From PWXP01 sp040772845 (GTDB lineage Bacteria; Planctomycetota; Planctomycetia; Pirellulales; Thermoguttaceae): a DNA stretch of 64,000 nt. The notes under the pieces were generated by a model. That model saw nothing but the letters and a program-made list of their open reading frames with translations. It was not told the origin of the DNA and made no database searches. The position numbers were made by a program, and so were the translations under genes. Below are positions 1 to 9,322 of this stretch, one piece after another. Position 1 is the stretch's first letter. Each line of letters opens with the position of its first letter. The stretch is from contig JAXGXG010000001.1 of assembly GCA_040772845.1 (NCBI GenBank), positions 6,076,001 through 6,140,000 of the forward strand. Direction: 5' to 3'.

Positions 1-329
1 CGCCGCGATTCATTGCAAACCGCAAGGCCTACGAGAACGACACGTGGAAGAAGCAGAAGATTGACGACATTGCGCTGATGCTTGCCGGCGCCATGGCGGC
101 GGAAGGCAAGGTGGGCCTGATGATGAACGTGCCGTGCGAGAAGCTTGCGAAGGTGCTATCGCTGCTTCCCGCCTTGCAGAAGCCCACGATTTCCACGCTT
201 TCCGATAAAGATTGGGTCGACGTGAACACCATTGTTGCCGAATCGCTCGTTCGCCAGATTCTGCCTCGGCTGAAATCGGCCGGTGCGTGCGGCATTGTCG
301 AGTATCCTCTGAACAAGATCATCGACTGA
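1..329 (+). CDS. hisG: ATP phosphoribosyltransferase, C-terminal part (truncated by window start)
   Basis: This is the 3' end of a gene that begins before the window; the first complete codon is at position 3. HisG condenses ATP with PRPP in the first step of histidine synthesis. The visible 108 residues carry the family's conserved stretches: a KQKIDDIALML-like helix, then KVGLMMNVPCEKL, LLPALQKPTISTLSD, and the ending LPRLKSAGACGIVEYPLNKII. The C-terminal block resembles the regulatory ACT-like domain of long-form HisG, the histidine-binding, allosterically inhibited hexamer. The catalytic domain cannot be judged. No other his gene follows, so this may be the last gene of its transcript. 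Confidence 0.88.
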   Translation, partial: PRFIANRKAYENDTWKKQKIDDIALMLAGAMAAEGKVGLMMNVPCEKLAKVLSLLPALQKPTISTLSDKDWVDVNTIVAESLVRQILPRLKSAGACGIVEYPLNKIID

Positions 330-362
330 GCTTGCGAAGGTTGACTTTGGCGGTTTGGGTTG

Positions 363-413
363 TTAGGGTAGCGGGAGCCAAGGGGGAGTGTCCCCCGGAA
401 ATTCCGCCCCTAA
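363..413. other. Nested inverted repeat downstream of hisG
   Basis: An inner hairpin (382-387 with 391-396, GGGGGA/TCCCCC, 3-nt loop) sits inside an outer stem in which TTAGGG (363-368) pairs with CCCTAA (408-413) and GCGG (371-374) pairs with CCGC (404-407). There is no T-run, so it is not a canonical intrinsic terminator. It lies between the hisG stop and the next start and could stabilise or terminate the hisG transcript. Confidence 0.4.
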
Positions 414-431
414 CCCACCAGAGGCCGTGCC

Positions 432-1115
432 ATGATGTTCCGTTCGCTCGTTCTGATTGTCTGTCTGGGATCCTTGCTCTTCCCGGTTGCCGTATCGGCC
501 GAGGAGTGTGAGGGGCTTCCGCTGATCTACGCGACGGGGTTCGAAGAAGGGACCGACGACTGGACGCCGACCGACCCGGCCGCCTGGCAAATTTCGGACC
601 TGGATGGAAACAAGGTTCTCCATCAATTCAAGACAAGCCAGTACAAACCGCCCTATCGCAGCCCGTACAACATCAATCTGCTGAAGGACGTTTGCGTCAG
701 CGACTTTGTGTTGAAGGTCAAGGTGATGAGCACCGCAAAGACCGCAGGGGCGCACCGCGACATGTGCGTGTTCTTCAATCGGCAGGATCCGGCGAACTTC
801 TACTACGTCCACCTGGGCGCACGGCCCGATCCGCATTCCAGCCAGATCATGTTGGTCGACGACGCTCCTCGCAAGATGATCACGAAGAACGAGTCGCCTG
901 GCATTCCATGGACCGACGGCTGGCATCAGGTGAAAGTCGTCCGCAAGACGGCCGAGGGTGTTATCGAGATCTACTTCGATGACATGGACAAGCCTGTCAT
1001 GGTTGCCAGCGACAAGACCTTCACCTGGGGCCAGATCGGCCTGGGCTCGTTCGACGATCACGGCTACTGGGACGACCTGAAACTGTACGGCACGAAGGTC
1101 GAACGGCCAGAATGA
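432..1115 (+). CDS. Secreted LamG/DUF1080-like beta-sandwich protein
   Basis: A 227-residue protein with a clear Sec signal peptide (hydrophobic LVLIVCLGSLLFPVAV, cleavage near VSA-EE). The rest reads as one concanavalin-like jelly-roll: a GFEEGTDDWTPTDPAAWQI opening, paired strands such as FVLKVKVMS and DMCVFFNRQDPANFYYVHL, and the ending GQIGLGSFDDHGYWDDLKLYG, typical of planctomycete DUF1080/LamG domains that bind or cleave glycans. No catalytic residue can be assigned. The second Met codon (435) could equally be the start. It precedes the pectate-lyase-like remnant, which suggests a glycan-related role by inference. Confidence 0.75.
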   Translation: MMFRSLVLIVCLGSLLFPVAVSAEECEGLPLIYATGFEEGTDDWTPTDPAAWQISDLDGNKVLHQFKTSQYKPPYRSPYNINLLKDVCVSDFVLKVKVMSTAKTAGAHRDMCVFFNRQDPANFYYVHLGARPDPHSSQIMLVDDAPRKMITKNESPGIPWTDGWHQVKVVRKTAEGVIEIYFDDMDKPVMVASDKTFTWGQIGLGSFDDHGYWDDLKLYGTKVERPE

Positions 1116-1265
1116 GCGAACGGCGGCGCCAATCTCGATTGCCGCCGGAGATGCTGCGCCTGTTCCGTGCAGGCGCAGCCGCGTCATTCGGCGCAATCGG
1201 GTGTTGGCGGAAAGCGTCCTCAATTCCACGGTCGGTGTTTTCTGCAATAGGGAGGAAACCGTCGT

Positions 1266-2353
1266 ATGCAAACGGTTGGTAGGAACCTTGTGCAGTCGTT
1301 TCGCGCCGGCATGTGTGCAGGTTGTTTGCTCGTGACCGCCTGGTTTGCACCAGATGCGACCATGGCAGAAGAGCTGAAGCAAGGCAGCGCCGGTGCAGGG
1401 TTTGGTGCGGATACTCCAGGCGGTTATGGCGGGCAGGTTGTGCGAGTCAGCACTTGCGAGTCCGTCCGGGCGACAATGGACAAGCGAAACGTAGCGGGTG
1501 GGAGACGGATGGTATCTCGACTGCGGGATGTAACGCGCACGATGTCCTTATCGAGCAATGCTCGGTCGCGTGGGCGACGGATGAGAACGTGAGTGTTTCC
1601 GGCCCGCGGCTGGACGGGCCCGATGCCACGAGTCACCGAGTGACGATTCGCAATTGCATCGTTGCCGAGTGTCTGCACAACTCGACGCACGCCAAGGGGC
1701 CGCATTCCAAAGGGTCTCTCATTCACGATTGCTGCCAGAACATCGCCGTCATCGGCAATCTCTACGCCCACAACTACGCACGTAATCCCTACTTCAAAGC
1801 ACATACGACCGGTGTCGTGGTCAATAACGTGATCTACAACCCGGGCGGGCAGGCGGTCCAGTTGGGATACTCGGTTGGCGAATGGCTGCAAGCGTCCTTG
1901 GCTCCCCGGCCACCAAGAGTCAGTGTTGTGGGGAATGTCTATATTCCCGGTGCAAATACCCGGTCCGGTTTGGCAATGATCAACAGGCCCGGCGAGGTCT
2001 TCCTGGCGGACAACCTGACGTACGACTACGAGGGCCGGACAACCAAAGTCGTTGGCGCCGGCGTTGAAGTGGTTGCTGAAAGGATGGTCTGGCCGGCAGG
2101 GCTGCAACCCTTACCGGCAGAGAAAGTCCTTGATTTCGTGGTGCATCATGCGGGTGCAAGGCCCCGCGACCGGGATGAGACGGACCGGCGAATCATCGCC
2201 GACCTGCTGGCTGGGTGCGGTCGAATCATTGACACCCAGGAACAGGTGGGGGGGTACCCGAAGGTGGGCCTGGTCACCCGTTCGCTCACAGTTCCCAACG
2301 ATCCAGCGGCAGTGAACGCGTGGCTGGCACAGCTTGCAGCGGAGTTGGAGTAG
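1266..2353 (+). pseudogene. Pectate-lyase-like parallel beta-helix protein, broken by internal deletion and frameshift
   Basis: The first frame (from ATG 1266) encodes a signal peptide and the usual opening of this family, GAGFGADTPGGYGGQVVRVS. The rest is in another frame and runs to 2353: HLRVRPGD, then DGIS, then the family hallmark LIEQCSVAWATDENVSVSG, followed by beta-helix turns. In intact relatives roughly 50-90 residues lie between the VRV and LRVRPGD blocks; here they meet directly and out of frame near 1441-1462. An 8-base word, TGCGAGTC, occurs at 1441-1448 and again at 1455-1462, right at the join. The gene probably makes no functional lyase. An assembly error is the alternative. 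Confidence 0.7.
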
Positions 2354-2604
2354 GTTGCGAGGGCAAAATGGTCGTTCTGTCCGGCCGTTGTCGCGAGATT
2401 CGGCATAGGTGTCAGGACCGGACTATCCGTTACGATCGATCGAGGAAATGCGTCAGGGGAGTTGGAAACTGGGTTGCTTGGTAAAGTTGCGGTAGTTTAG
2501 CCGACGATAGCAACACCTAGATCGTTGAGGTTTGGCTAAAACCCCTACCTACGCTAGGTTGCGTCCGTTTCCCTCTAGGTCTTTCCTTACAAGGAGTACC
2601 TCCC

Positions 2605-3216
2605 ATGAATCGTCGTTTTGTATTGGCCGCCCTGGCCGTGGTCGCGCTGAGTGTCACCAGCGCCCAGGCCGGCCTGTTTGCGCCTGCTACCTGTGCGCCG
2701 GCCGCTTGTGAGCCGGCCGCTTGTGAGCCCGCGTGTGAGCCCGCTTGTTGCGATCCTTGTTGCGATCCCTGCTGCCGTCCGGGTTTGTTGGAGCGGCTGG
2801 CGGAGCGTCGTGCATGCCGTAAGGCTAGCCGCTGCTGCGCCCCGGCCTGCTGCGAGCCCGCTGGCTGCGAGCCCGCTTGCTGCGAGCCCTGCTGCTGCCG
2901 TCCCAGCCTTCGTGAGCGATTGGCTGCCCGTCGTGCATGCCGCAAGGCGCGTCGCTGCTGCGCTCCGGCCTGCTGCGAGCCCGCTTGCTGCGAGCCGGCC
3001 GCTTGTGAGCCCGCCGCTTGTGCACCGGCTTGTGAGCCCGCCGCCTGTGAGCCGGCTTGCTGCGAGCCGTGCTGCTGCCCGCGTCCGGGCAAGGTGCGTC
3101 GCGAGTGCCGTCGCGCTTGCCGTGAGGCCAAGCGTTGCGCCCGTCGTTGCTGCTGTGAGCCGTGCTGTGAGCCCGCTTGCTGCGCTCCGGCCGCTTGCGA
3201 GCCCGCCAGCAAGTGA
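2605..3216 (+). CDS. Small secreted cysteine-rich repeat protein
   Basis: A 203-residue protein with a textbook signal peptide (MNRRFVLAALAVVALSVTS-AQA) and a strong ribosome site (AAGGAG about 8 nt before ATG). I count 48 cysteines. The mature part alternates low-complexity blocks of CEPA/CCEP/CCDP units with three basic helical linkers: GLLERLAERRACRKASRCC, SLRERLAARRACRKARRCC and KVRRECRRACREAKRCARR. I recognise no named family. Planctomycete envelopes are known for cysteine-rich proteins, so a disulfide-crosslinked wall component or metal binder is possible (inference). It is monocistronic: 250 bp upstream carry no gene and a strong terminator follows. The DNA itself is repetitive, so the copy number of units may vary. 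Confidence 0.85.
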   Translation: MNRRFVLAALAVVALSVTSAQAGLFAPATCAPAACEPAACEPACEPACCDPCCDPCCRPGLLERLAERRACRKASRCCAPACCEPAGCEPACCEPCCCRPSLRERLAARRACRKARRCCAPACCEPACCEPAACEPAACAPACEPAACEPACCEPCCCPRPGKVRRECRRACREAKRCARRCCCEPCCEPACCAPAACEPASK

Positions 3217-3278
3217 GATTTTCACTTGTTGATCGGTCCTGACCCGATCCGGGGCTGAGCAACCACTTAGGAAATGAC

Positions 3279-3319
3279 CAGGCGGCCTACGATTGAACCC
3301 GTAGGCCGCCTGTTTTTCT
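3279..3319 (+). terminator. Rho-independent terminator after the Cys-rich gene
   Basis: A perfect 12-bp stem (3279-3290 with 3301-3312, CAGGCGGCCTAC) with a 10-nt loop, followed directly by a run of T. It lies 62 bp past the stop of the cysteine-rich gene and just beyond the convergent end of the GH106 gene. Confidence 0.9.
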
Positions 3320-3327
3320 TGACACTC

Positions 3328-6312
3328 CTAGTCAATCGCCACGGTCTTCTCCTGTCCGAACTGCAGCCGCACCGGTCCGATCAGGCCGGATGGGGTGAGC
3401 GGATCGATGGAGTTGATCGATGAACAGCGGTATCGCCGCGTCCGCTTGCCTTCTTCAAGTACGACGTTCGTGCGGGTTCGCCGCTGGTGTTCCGGCAGGC
3501 CGGCATCGCCGATCAGGCGGTTGTTCCACGTGTTGGCCACGTCGATTTCCACCAGGTTCTCGCCTGCCTTGGCCGCTTGCGAGAGATCGACGGTCCACGG
3601 GGCGGTCCAGACAACTCCCATGTCCTTCCCGTTCAGTCGTACTCGGGCAATGCATCCGACGTTGCCAAGGTCAAGCCGCAGCAGGCCGGCTGCCTGTTCG
3701 GCCGTCAGTTCAATTCGCTTCCGATACGTTGCCGTTCCGGAGAAATGCTTGATGTCGGCGTTGGCGTGAGTGTCCCATGGTACGAGCTGATCGAACGTGA
3801 TGGACTCCGGGGCGCCCCAGCCGGGCGCGAAGGCAACCTCCCACGCCTGGTCGAGTTCCATCGCTTCGGAAACGCCGCCGATTTCGACATCGAACTGCTT
3901 GCCCGCCGAGTTCCCGAACGTGTACCGCCCGTCTTTCCAGAACTGGATGGGAACCGTATTCCCGTCGCGGTTGCCGACGAGGATGCGAGCAGGACCATTG
4001 GCAGCCGTGATATGCGGTCCCTTCGCAGCTTTTCGGAATACGACGAAAGTCGATCCGTTGAGCGGGAGGGTCATGGGGATGGTAATGCGTCCATCCTTGG
4101 TCTTGCCATAACGTGCGACACGCGTCCTGCGGCCGGTGGCCGCGTCCCACAGTTCCGGCTCCTTATCGGCAATGCGAAACGTCAAGCCGACGGTTCCCTG
4201 GCCGGCAACGAAGTAGATGTCCACCTCGCCATCGCAGCGGTGGATGTAATCGGGCGTGCCTTCAAAGTCGGGGAGTATGCCTGCGTCGGCAAGGACCTTA
4301 TCGAGCGGTGTGCCGGTAATCACTTTCCCCTTCCCCCGGTTGACGGTTCCAGGCTCAGCGTCCCATAGTTCACCGGCCAACTTCGTCAGGGCCTCGGTTG
4401 CCTGCACGTAGTCCTTCAGCCCCGGCGTATGCGTAGGTTTGCGGCTGCCGAGCACGACCGTAGCGCCGGCCTCAACCAGTTCTGCGACCTTGCGCAGAGC
4501 CTCCACCGGCATGGTATTGGTCTCCAGGTCGACGACGAGCATACGGTACTTCATGCCGTCGGGAAGCACGAGGTTCCCTTCAGCATCGACGTTCGTACGG
4601 GTCACCAGGACCTCGGCGTTGAGTAAATCGTACGAATAACCGGGTGGCAGTTGCAGTGTGGCCTCCTTACTCCACTCGGTTCCTCGCGTCCAGTTCATAT
4701 CGTTCTTGTCGCTGGCATAGACGCACAGGTCGGCAACGAAGTTGCCCTGCCGCAACAGCGTCTGGCATCGTCCAAGGTAGTCGAAGAAGGCGGCGGCGTA
4801 CGGAAACCACGTTACGTTCCGATTGACGTGCGTGCCTGCAAAATAGACGATCCCGGGCAGTCCGAACTCCTCGGGCGATGCCGGACTGGTGTGCCAGATG
4901 AACTGGTTGATGCCGTCGCACAGGGCCAGATCGGCGGCCGGTTTCAGGGAGGCCGGATACTGCGACCAGTGGTAGGTCATGTGCGTGAATGCCTCGGCCG
5001 CGGCAAGCCGTTTGCCGTAGACGTGGGCGGCCTGGGCGGTTCGCTTGGCGTTCGATCGGTAGTTGGGAACCCAGAATTCGCCTTGGGGCATTGCATTGCG
5101 GCCCCAGAACGCGAGCTGATCCGCCTCGCGGAACAGCAGGGCGGGACGCCATGGCCCGCCCGATTCGGAGTGCCATTGCAGCCCCGCCTCGCGGCATAAG
5201 ATATCGAAGCGGTTGTAGCAGTTCTCCTTGAAGCAGTCGGAAATGGTCAACGCGTAGTCACGCAGGAAACGGGTTGTGGTGGTTTCGTCCACAACACGGA
5301 TTCCGGCCAATGCCGGCAGGTACGGTTGCATGTCGTAGCCGCGGAATTTCAGGAAATCGCGCTCGAATCCGGGTGTCCAGCTCGGCGTCTCTCCTTCCCA
5401 ACTCACGTTGTAGAAATGGGTGAGCGTCTTGCCGACCAGGGGACCTGCATCGGCAATGAGCACGCGGCCCATGCGGTCGAAGTGGTTTTCTACGGCCTTA
5501 ACATTCAGAATGTCGACGTCTTCAATCCGATCTTCCATGACCACGCAGGCCATGCGGAGTAGGATCCAACGGCCTTCGGGCGCGTTCCATTGCAGTTGGC
5601 CGTTGGCATCGATCTTTCCGGTCAGGTCCACGACTTCGGTTGCCGTTTCTGAATCCGAACGTGGACTATCCTGCACGTTGGACCAGGGGCTTGTCGTTCC
5701 AACGCCCGGCTTGCCCGTTGCTTTGCCGACCTTTGCCGCGACCATGGCCACCGGGTGGTAGTAGGGGGCGGTACACTCCGGCCTCTCGAGTTGAACGGCG
5801 ACCGGCCCTTGCACCTCGGTGGATGCCCAGATGAGTTTCTTGACCGCATGCTGTTCCATACTCCACGGAGCGCGGAGGGCGCCGCCGCAGGTGCTCAGGT
5901 TGATACTGGCCGTCAGCCCCAGGCGATGGGCTTCTTCCAGGGCGAACCGGACCAGTTCTCGCCATTGCGGGCTCATGAACTCGATCTTGCGAGGCGGTGA
6001 CGGCACGATGTGCTGCCCGTAGGCCGTTACGTCGAACAGCAGGAAACCGCCGATGCCCTGCGAGGCCATCGCCTCGAGGTCTTTGGTGATGGATTCCTTC
6101 GTGACATTCGCATTCTGCCACCACCAGTAGACCCAGGGACGGCATGTGCTCGGCGGGGCATCGAAGCCTGCTTCTATTGCCGGTTCCTGGCCGGCTGCCG
6201 GCGCATCGAGGCCGTTCGTTTCGGCGGCGCGGCTTGCAGACGCCGACAGGATGGTTGCCATTGCGATGACTGCGCACGCAAGCAGGAAGGTACGAGACTT
6301 TGACTTCGGCAT
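3328..6312 (-). CDS. Secreted GH106-type alpha-L-rhamnosidase
   Basis: Start set at ATG 6312: it is followed by a signal peptide (PKSKSRTFLLACAVIAMATI...ASRAA) and preceded by GAAGGAGA about 6 nt away; the open frame extends further upstream without such a signal. The 994-residue product fits the family length. Diagnostic GH106 features are the opening CRPWVYWWWQNANVTKESI, then DLEAMASQGIGGFLLFDV and the mid-protein block AEAFTHMTYHWSQYPASLK. The C-terminal 150 residues form a galactose-binding-like sandwich (LRLDLGNVGCIARVRLNGKD, DVANTWNNRLIGDAG). These enzymes release terminal L-rhamnose from glycans such as rhamnogalacturonan. Together with rhaA, rhaB and the symporter in this window it starts a rhamnose-use route. 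I did not assign the catalytic glutamates. Confidence 0.88.
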   Translation of the reverse strand: MPKSKSRTFLLACAVIAMATILSASASRAAETNGLDAPAAGQEPAIEAGFDAPPSTCRPWVYWWWQNANVTKESITKDLEAMASQGIGGFLLFDVTAYGQHIVPSPPRKIEFMSPQWRELVRFALEEAHRLGLTASINLSTCGGALRAPWSMEQHAVKKLIWASTEVQGPVAVQLERPECTAPYYHPVAMVAAKVGKATGKPGVGTTSPWSNVQDSPRSDSETATEVVDLTGKIDANGQLQWNAPEGRWILLRMACVVMEDRIEDVDILNVKAVENHFDRMGRVLIADAGPLVGKTLTHFYNVSWEGETPSWTPGFERDFLKFRGYDMQPYLPALAGIRVVDETTTTRFLRDYALTISDCFKENCYNRFDILCREAGLQWHSESGGPWRPALLFREADQLAFWGRNAMPQGEFWVPNYRSNAKRTAQAAHVYGKRLAAAEAFTHMTYHWSQYPASLKPAADLALCDGINQFIWHTSPASPEEFGLPGIVYFAGTHVNRNVTWFPYAAAFFDYLGRCQTLLRQGNFVADLCVYASDKNDMNWTRGTEWSKEATLQLPPGYSYDLLNAEVLVTRTNVDAEGNLVLPDGMKYRMLVVDLETNTMPVEALRKVAELVEAGATVVLGSRKPTHTPGLKDYVQATEALTKLAGELWDAEPGTVNRGKGKVITGTPLDKVLADAGILPDFEGTPDYIHRCDGEVDIYFVAGQGTVGLTFRIADKEPELWDAATGRRTRVARYGKTKDGRITIPMTLPLNGSTFVVFRKAAKGPHITAANGPARILVGNRDGNTVPIQFWKDGRYTFGNSAGKQFDVEIGGVSEAMELDQAWEVAFAPGWGAPESITFDQLVPWDTHANADIKHFSGTATYRKRIELTAEQAAGLLRLDLGNVGCIARVRLNGKDMGVVWTAPWTVDLSQAAKAGENLVEIDVANTWNNRLIGDAGLPEHQRRTRTNVVLEEGKRTRRYRCSSINSIDPLTPSGLIGPVRLQFGQEKTVAID

Positions 6313-6697
6313 GGTGTTCTCCTTCGAGTGATGGGCGGGACCGGCGCTACGTGTGTCAGAAGCGTCGTGCATCTTGCGGGGGTTCCTGATGGTACTTGAC
6401 TGCCGGTGTGGACGCAACGAGCCGGCGATTGGGGGGCATGTGTCGGAACGAAAACAGGGGTTGGTCCGCGGGGGCTGCAACGTCTTTTGACTCGCAGTTC
6501 CCACAAGCCGGCGGGCTTCGGGCCTCTTCTCTGAAGAGGGCGCCGTCCAGGGGTCCTGTCGAAGACGTCGGAATGCGGTTATTATCAGGGATTCGCCGAG
6601 CCGAGCCCCTTTCTCATGGCGAAAGAGTGAATCTGGCGGACCGTCATCGGCCCGAAAATGCGGGGCATCGAATTGTCTAGGAAGCGAGTGCAAGGGC
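6313..6697. other. Divergent intergenic region between GH106 and DUF1846 genes
   Basis: 385 bp with no credible coding sequence. It must hold promoters for both divergent genes. A TTGACT hexamer occurs near 6486 but has no good partner -10 box, and a TTATTATC stretch near 6577 could serve the rightward gene. No hairpin with a T-run is visible. Confidence 0.4.
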
Positions 6698-8215
6698 ATG
6701 GGAGACATCCTCGGGTTTGACAAAACAACCTATTTGAGGGAACAAACGGCGGCTATCCTTCAGCGAGTGGACCGGTTCAGCAACAAGCTGTACCTCGAGT
6801 TCGGCGGGAAGCTGCTGTTCGATTATCATGCGGCGCGGGTCTTGCCCGGCTATGATCCGAACGTAAAGATGCAATTGCTGGCCCAGCTCAAGGAGAAGGC
6901 GGAAATCCTTCTGTGTATTCACGCCGGGGCGATCGAACGCAAGAAGATGCGGGCCGATTTCGGCATTACCTACGATGCCGACGCCATGAAGCTCATTGAC
7001 GATCTGCGCGAGTGGGGCGTCGATCTGCGCGGTGTGGTCATCACGCGGTTCGATGGCCAGCCGACGGCCGTGCAGTTCCGCAACCGCCTGGATCGCCGCG
7101 GAATCGCCGTCTTCGAACACCGGCCCACCAAAGGCTACCCCACCGACGCCGACCGAATCGCCAGCCCGGAAGGTTACGGCGCGAATCCCTACATCGAGAC
7201 CGACAAGCCATTGGTCGTCGTTACCGGCCCCGGCCCCGGAAGCGGCAAGCTGGCCACCTGCCTGAGCCAGATGTATCACGACCACCGGCATGGCATCCGA
7301 TCCGGGTACGCCAAGTTCGAGACGTTCCCGATTTGGGACCTTCCCTTGAGTCATCCGTTGAACGTGGCCTACGAGGCCGCAACGGCCGACCTGAATGATG
7401 TGAACATGATCGACCCGTTCCATCTGGAGGCGTGCGGGCAGACGGCCATCAATTACAATCGCGACGTGGAGGCGTTCCCTGTCCTGCGCAAGATTCTCGA
7501 GCGGATTACCGGCGGCGAGGCCGTCTACCGTTCGCCCACGGAAATGGGGGTCAACCGCGCAACCACCGGCATTGTGGACGACGCGGTGGTGCAGGCGGCG
7601 TCGCGCGCCGAAGTGATTCGGCGGTACTTCCGTTGTGCGTCCGAATACGCCATGGGCCTGGTCGAAGAGCGCACGGTACAGCGGGTTCAACGGCTGCTGG
7701 AAGTGCTCCACGTCCGGCCCGAGGATCGGTGTGTCGTCCGGCCGGCGCGAGAGGCTGCCCAGCAGGCTCATGCGCAGGGGAACGGCAATGAAGGCGTCTT
7801 CTGCGGCGCGGCCATCGAACTGAAAGACGGGCAGCTTGTGACCGGCAAGAACTCGCCGCTGATGCACGCCGCCTCCAGCCTGGTGATCAACGCCGTCAAG
7901 CAATTGGCCGGCGTTCCGGACGGCATTCACCTGCTGGCACCCAGCATCATCGACTCGGTCGCCAAGGTCAAGAAGGACATTCTGGGCCAGAAGTCGGTGA
8001 GCCTGGACCTGGAGGAAACCCTGATCGCGTTGGGGATCAGCATGACGTCCAATCCGATGGCGCAACTGTGCGTTGAAAAACTCAAAGACCTCCGCGGCTG
8101 TGACGTGCATATGACGCACATCCCCACGCCGGGCGATGAGGCCGGTTTGCGGCGGCTTGGCGTCCACCTGACCAGCGACCCAAGCTTCGCAACGAAGAAT
8201 CTGTTTGTCAACTGA
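6698..8215 (+). CDS. DUF1846 (UPF0371) family protein
   Basis: A 505-residue protein matching the usual full length of this widespread bacterial family. The hallmark stretches are present: LYLEFGGKLLFDYHAARVLPG near the N-terminus, FGITYDADAMKLIDDLR, VVVTGPGPGSGKLATCLSQ (a nucleotide-binding-like glycine loop near residue 175), YETFPIWDLPLSHPLNVAYE-like text, and YRSPTEMGVNRATTGIVDD. The cellular role of the family is not settled; the loop suggests ATP or nucleotide binding. It is cytosolic, with no signal peptide. It ends 8 bp from the convergent DUF1559 gene, and no terminator fits between them. Confidence 0.9.
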   Translation: MGDILGFDKTTYLREQTAAILQRVDRFSNKLYLEFGGKLLFDYHAARVLPGYDPNVKMQLLAQLKEKAEILLCIHAGAIERKKMRADFGITYDADAMKLIDDLREWGVDLRGVVITRFDGQPTAVQFRNRLDRRGIAVFEHRPTKGYPTDADRIASPEGYGANPYIETDKPLVVVTGPGPGSGKLATCLSQMYHDHRHGIRSGYAKFETFPIWDLPLSHPLNVAYEAATADLNDVNMIDPFHLEACGQTAINYNRDVEAFPVLRKILERITGGEAVYRSPTEMGVNRATTGIVDDAVVQAASRAEVIRRYFRCASEYAMGLVEERTVQRVQRLLEVLHVRPEDRCVVRPAREAAQQAHAQGNGNEGVFCGAAIELKDGQLVTGKNSPLMHAASSLVINAVKQLAGVPDGIHLLAPSIIDSVAKVKKDILGQKSVSLDLEETLIALGISMTSNPMAQLCVEKLKDLRGCDVHMTHIPTPGDEAGLRRLGVHLTSDPSFATKNLFVN

Positions 8216-8223
8216 TTGCATGC

Positions 8224-9252
8224 TCAGTACTGCGAGGCATCGATCGGTAATCCGCAGGCGCGGTGTCCGAGTCGGCGGTGCGTTTCGGCGTCGATCGAAT
8301 AGCTGATGCTTCGAACCGATCCGTCGCACAATGCCATGTTCACGCCGCCTGCGTGCGCACTGCCGAATGGGTAATTAACACCGCCCATTTCGTTTCCGGG
8401 CCGGTCTTGCCGGGGCGCGACGTTGGTCCAACGGATGATGTCGCCGTTGTCGCCCATGTACATGCTCTCGTTGTCGCCTGCACCGTTGCCGGTGGAGTAA
8501 TGGTCGGGATTGAGGTACTTTTCGCCGAACAGGTAGGTATTGCTTGAGCCGTCGCGGATTTCGGCCATCGTGATCATGCTGCCTGCATGAAAGACGCCGG
8601 TCACTTTAGCACCGATTGCTGCGAAATTGGCCTGGGCCGTTGCTGGGGCATTGTCGACCTCGGCAAGGTCGGCGGGCCCACCGCCGCCGCCGGGCCAGCC
8701 GTTGTTCTGAAAGACGGAGCCGCCGTTGCACGCATAATCGGCTCGGGCCACGACTTCGGTACTATCGGCATATTTCGGGGCGCGGAAGTGCGGATAGCCT
8801 GTCCCGGCAGGGTAGAGCGCGGCGCGGCGCCGGCTCGGGCACTGGAATCCGCTCAACGGCGTTCGAAGCATGGTTCGCCCGCCTGCCTTCTGATCTGCAG
8901 TCACGTCCGATGGTTTGCCATCGGAGCCGGCCGAATAAATCGCCATCTGCTCCATGTAGGGCAGAACGTTGAATATCCAGCCGCCCGGCTGACGCCAATC
9001 GGCGCCACGGTCCGGGTCGCCGATCCACAGGTAGCCCCAGCCGTTGGTGGGAAAGTGTCCAATGGCCGATTCGTGGTTCAGGGCCGCCAGCGCCATTTGC
9101 TTGAGATTGTTGGTGCATTGGAGGCGTCGCGCGGCCTCCCGGGCGCTTTGGACGGCGGGGAGCAGAAGCCCGATGAGGATCCCGATGATCGTGATGACGA
9201 CAAGCAATTCAACGAGGGTAAACCCGGTTTTGTGAGAGGAGTGGGGGTTCAT
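8224..9252 (-). CDS. DUF1559 protein with type IV prepilin-like N-terminus
   Basis: A 342-residue protein that opens with a class III prepilin signal (TGFTLVELLVVITIIGIL: cleavage before F, Glu at +5) and continues with the DUF1559 consensus LLPAVQSAREAARRLQCTN. It ends with the characteristic H-X9-DG block, HAGGVNMALCDGSVRSISY. Such proteins occur in dozens of copies in planctomycetes and are thought to form pseudopilin-like surface or secretion structures; the exact role is unknown. The start is supported by GAAAGGAAGAGG upstream. It lies downstream of the sugar-isomerase-like gene on the same strand with a 70-bp gap and may share its transcript. Confidence 0.9.
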   Translation of the reverse strand: MNPHSSHKTGFTLVELLVVITIIGILIGLLLPAVQSAREAARRLQCTNNLKQMALAALNHESAIGHFPTNGWGYLWIGDPDRGADWRQPGGWIFNVLPYMEQMAIYSAGSDGKPSDVTADQKAGGRTMLRTPLSGFQCPSRRRAALYPAGTGYPHFRAPKYADSTEVVARADYACNGGSVFQNNGWPGGGGGPADLAEVDNAPATAQANFAAIGAKVTGVFHAGSMITMAEIRDGSSNTYLFGEKYLNPDHYSTGNGAGDNESMYMGDNGDIIRWTNVAPRQDRPGNEMGGVNYPFGSAHAGGVNMALCDGSVRSISYSIDAETHRRLGHRACGLPIDASQY

Positions 9253-9322
9253 GAGCGCCTCTTCCTTTCATGCTATGTGTTCTACGCGACTGCGGCGTTG
9301 GCGGCCGGCGCGTGAAAGCAAG

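Noticed and set aside
2517..3262. Four other open frames across the Cys-rich gene, one rich in AGSQ repeats
   Set aside because: They mirror the same repeats; only the plus-strand frame at 2605 has a ribosome site, signal peptide and terminator.
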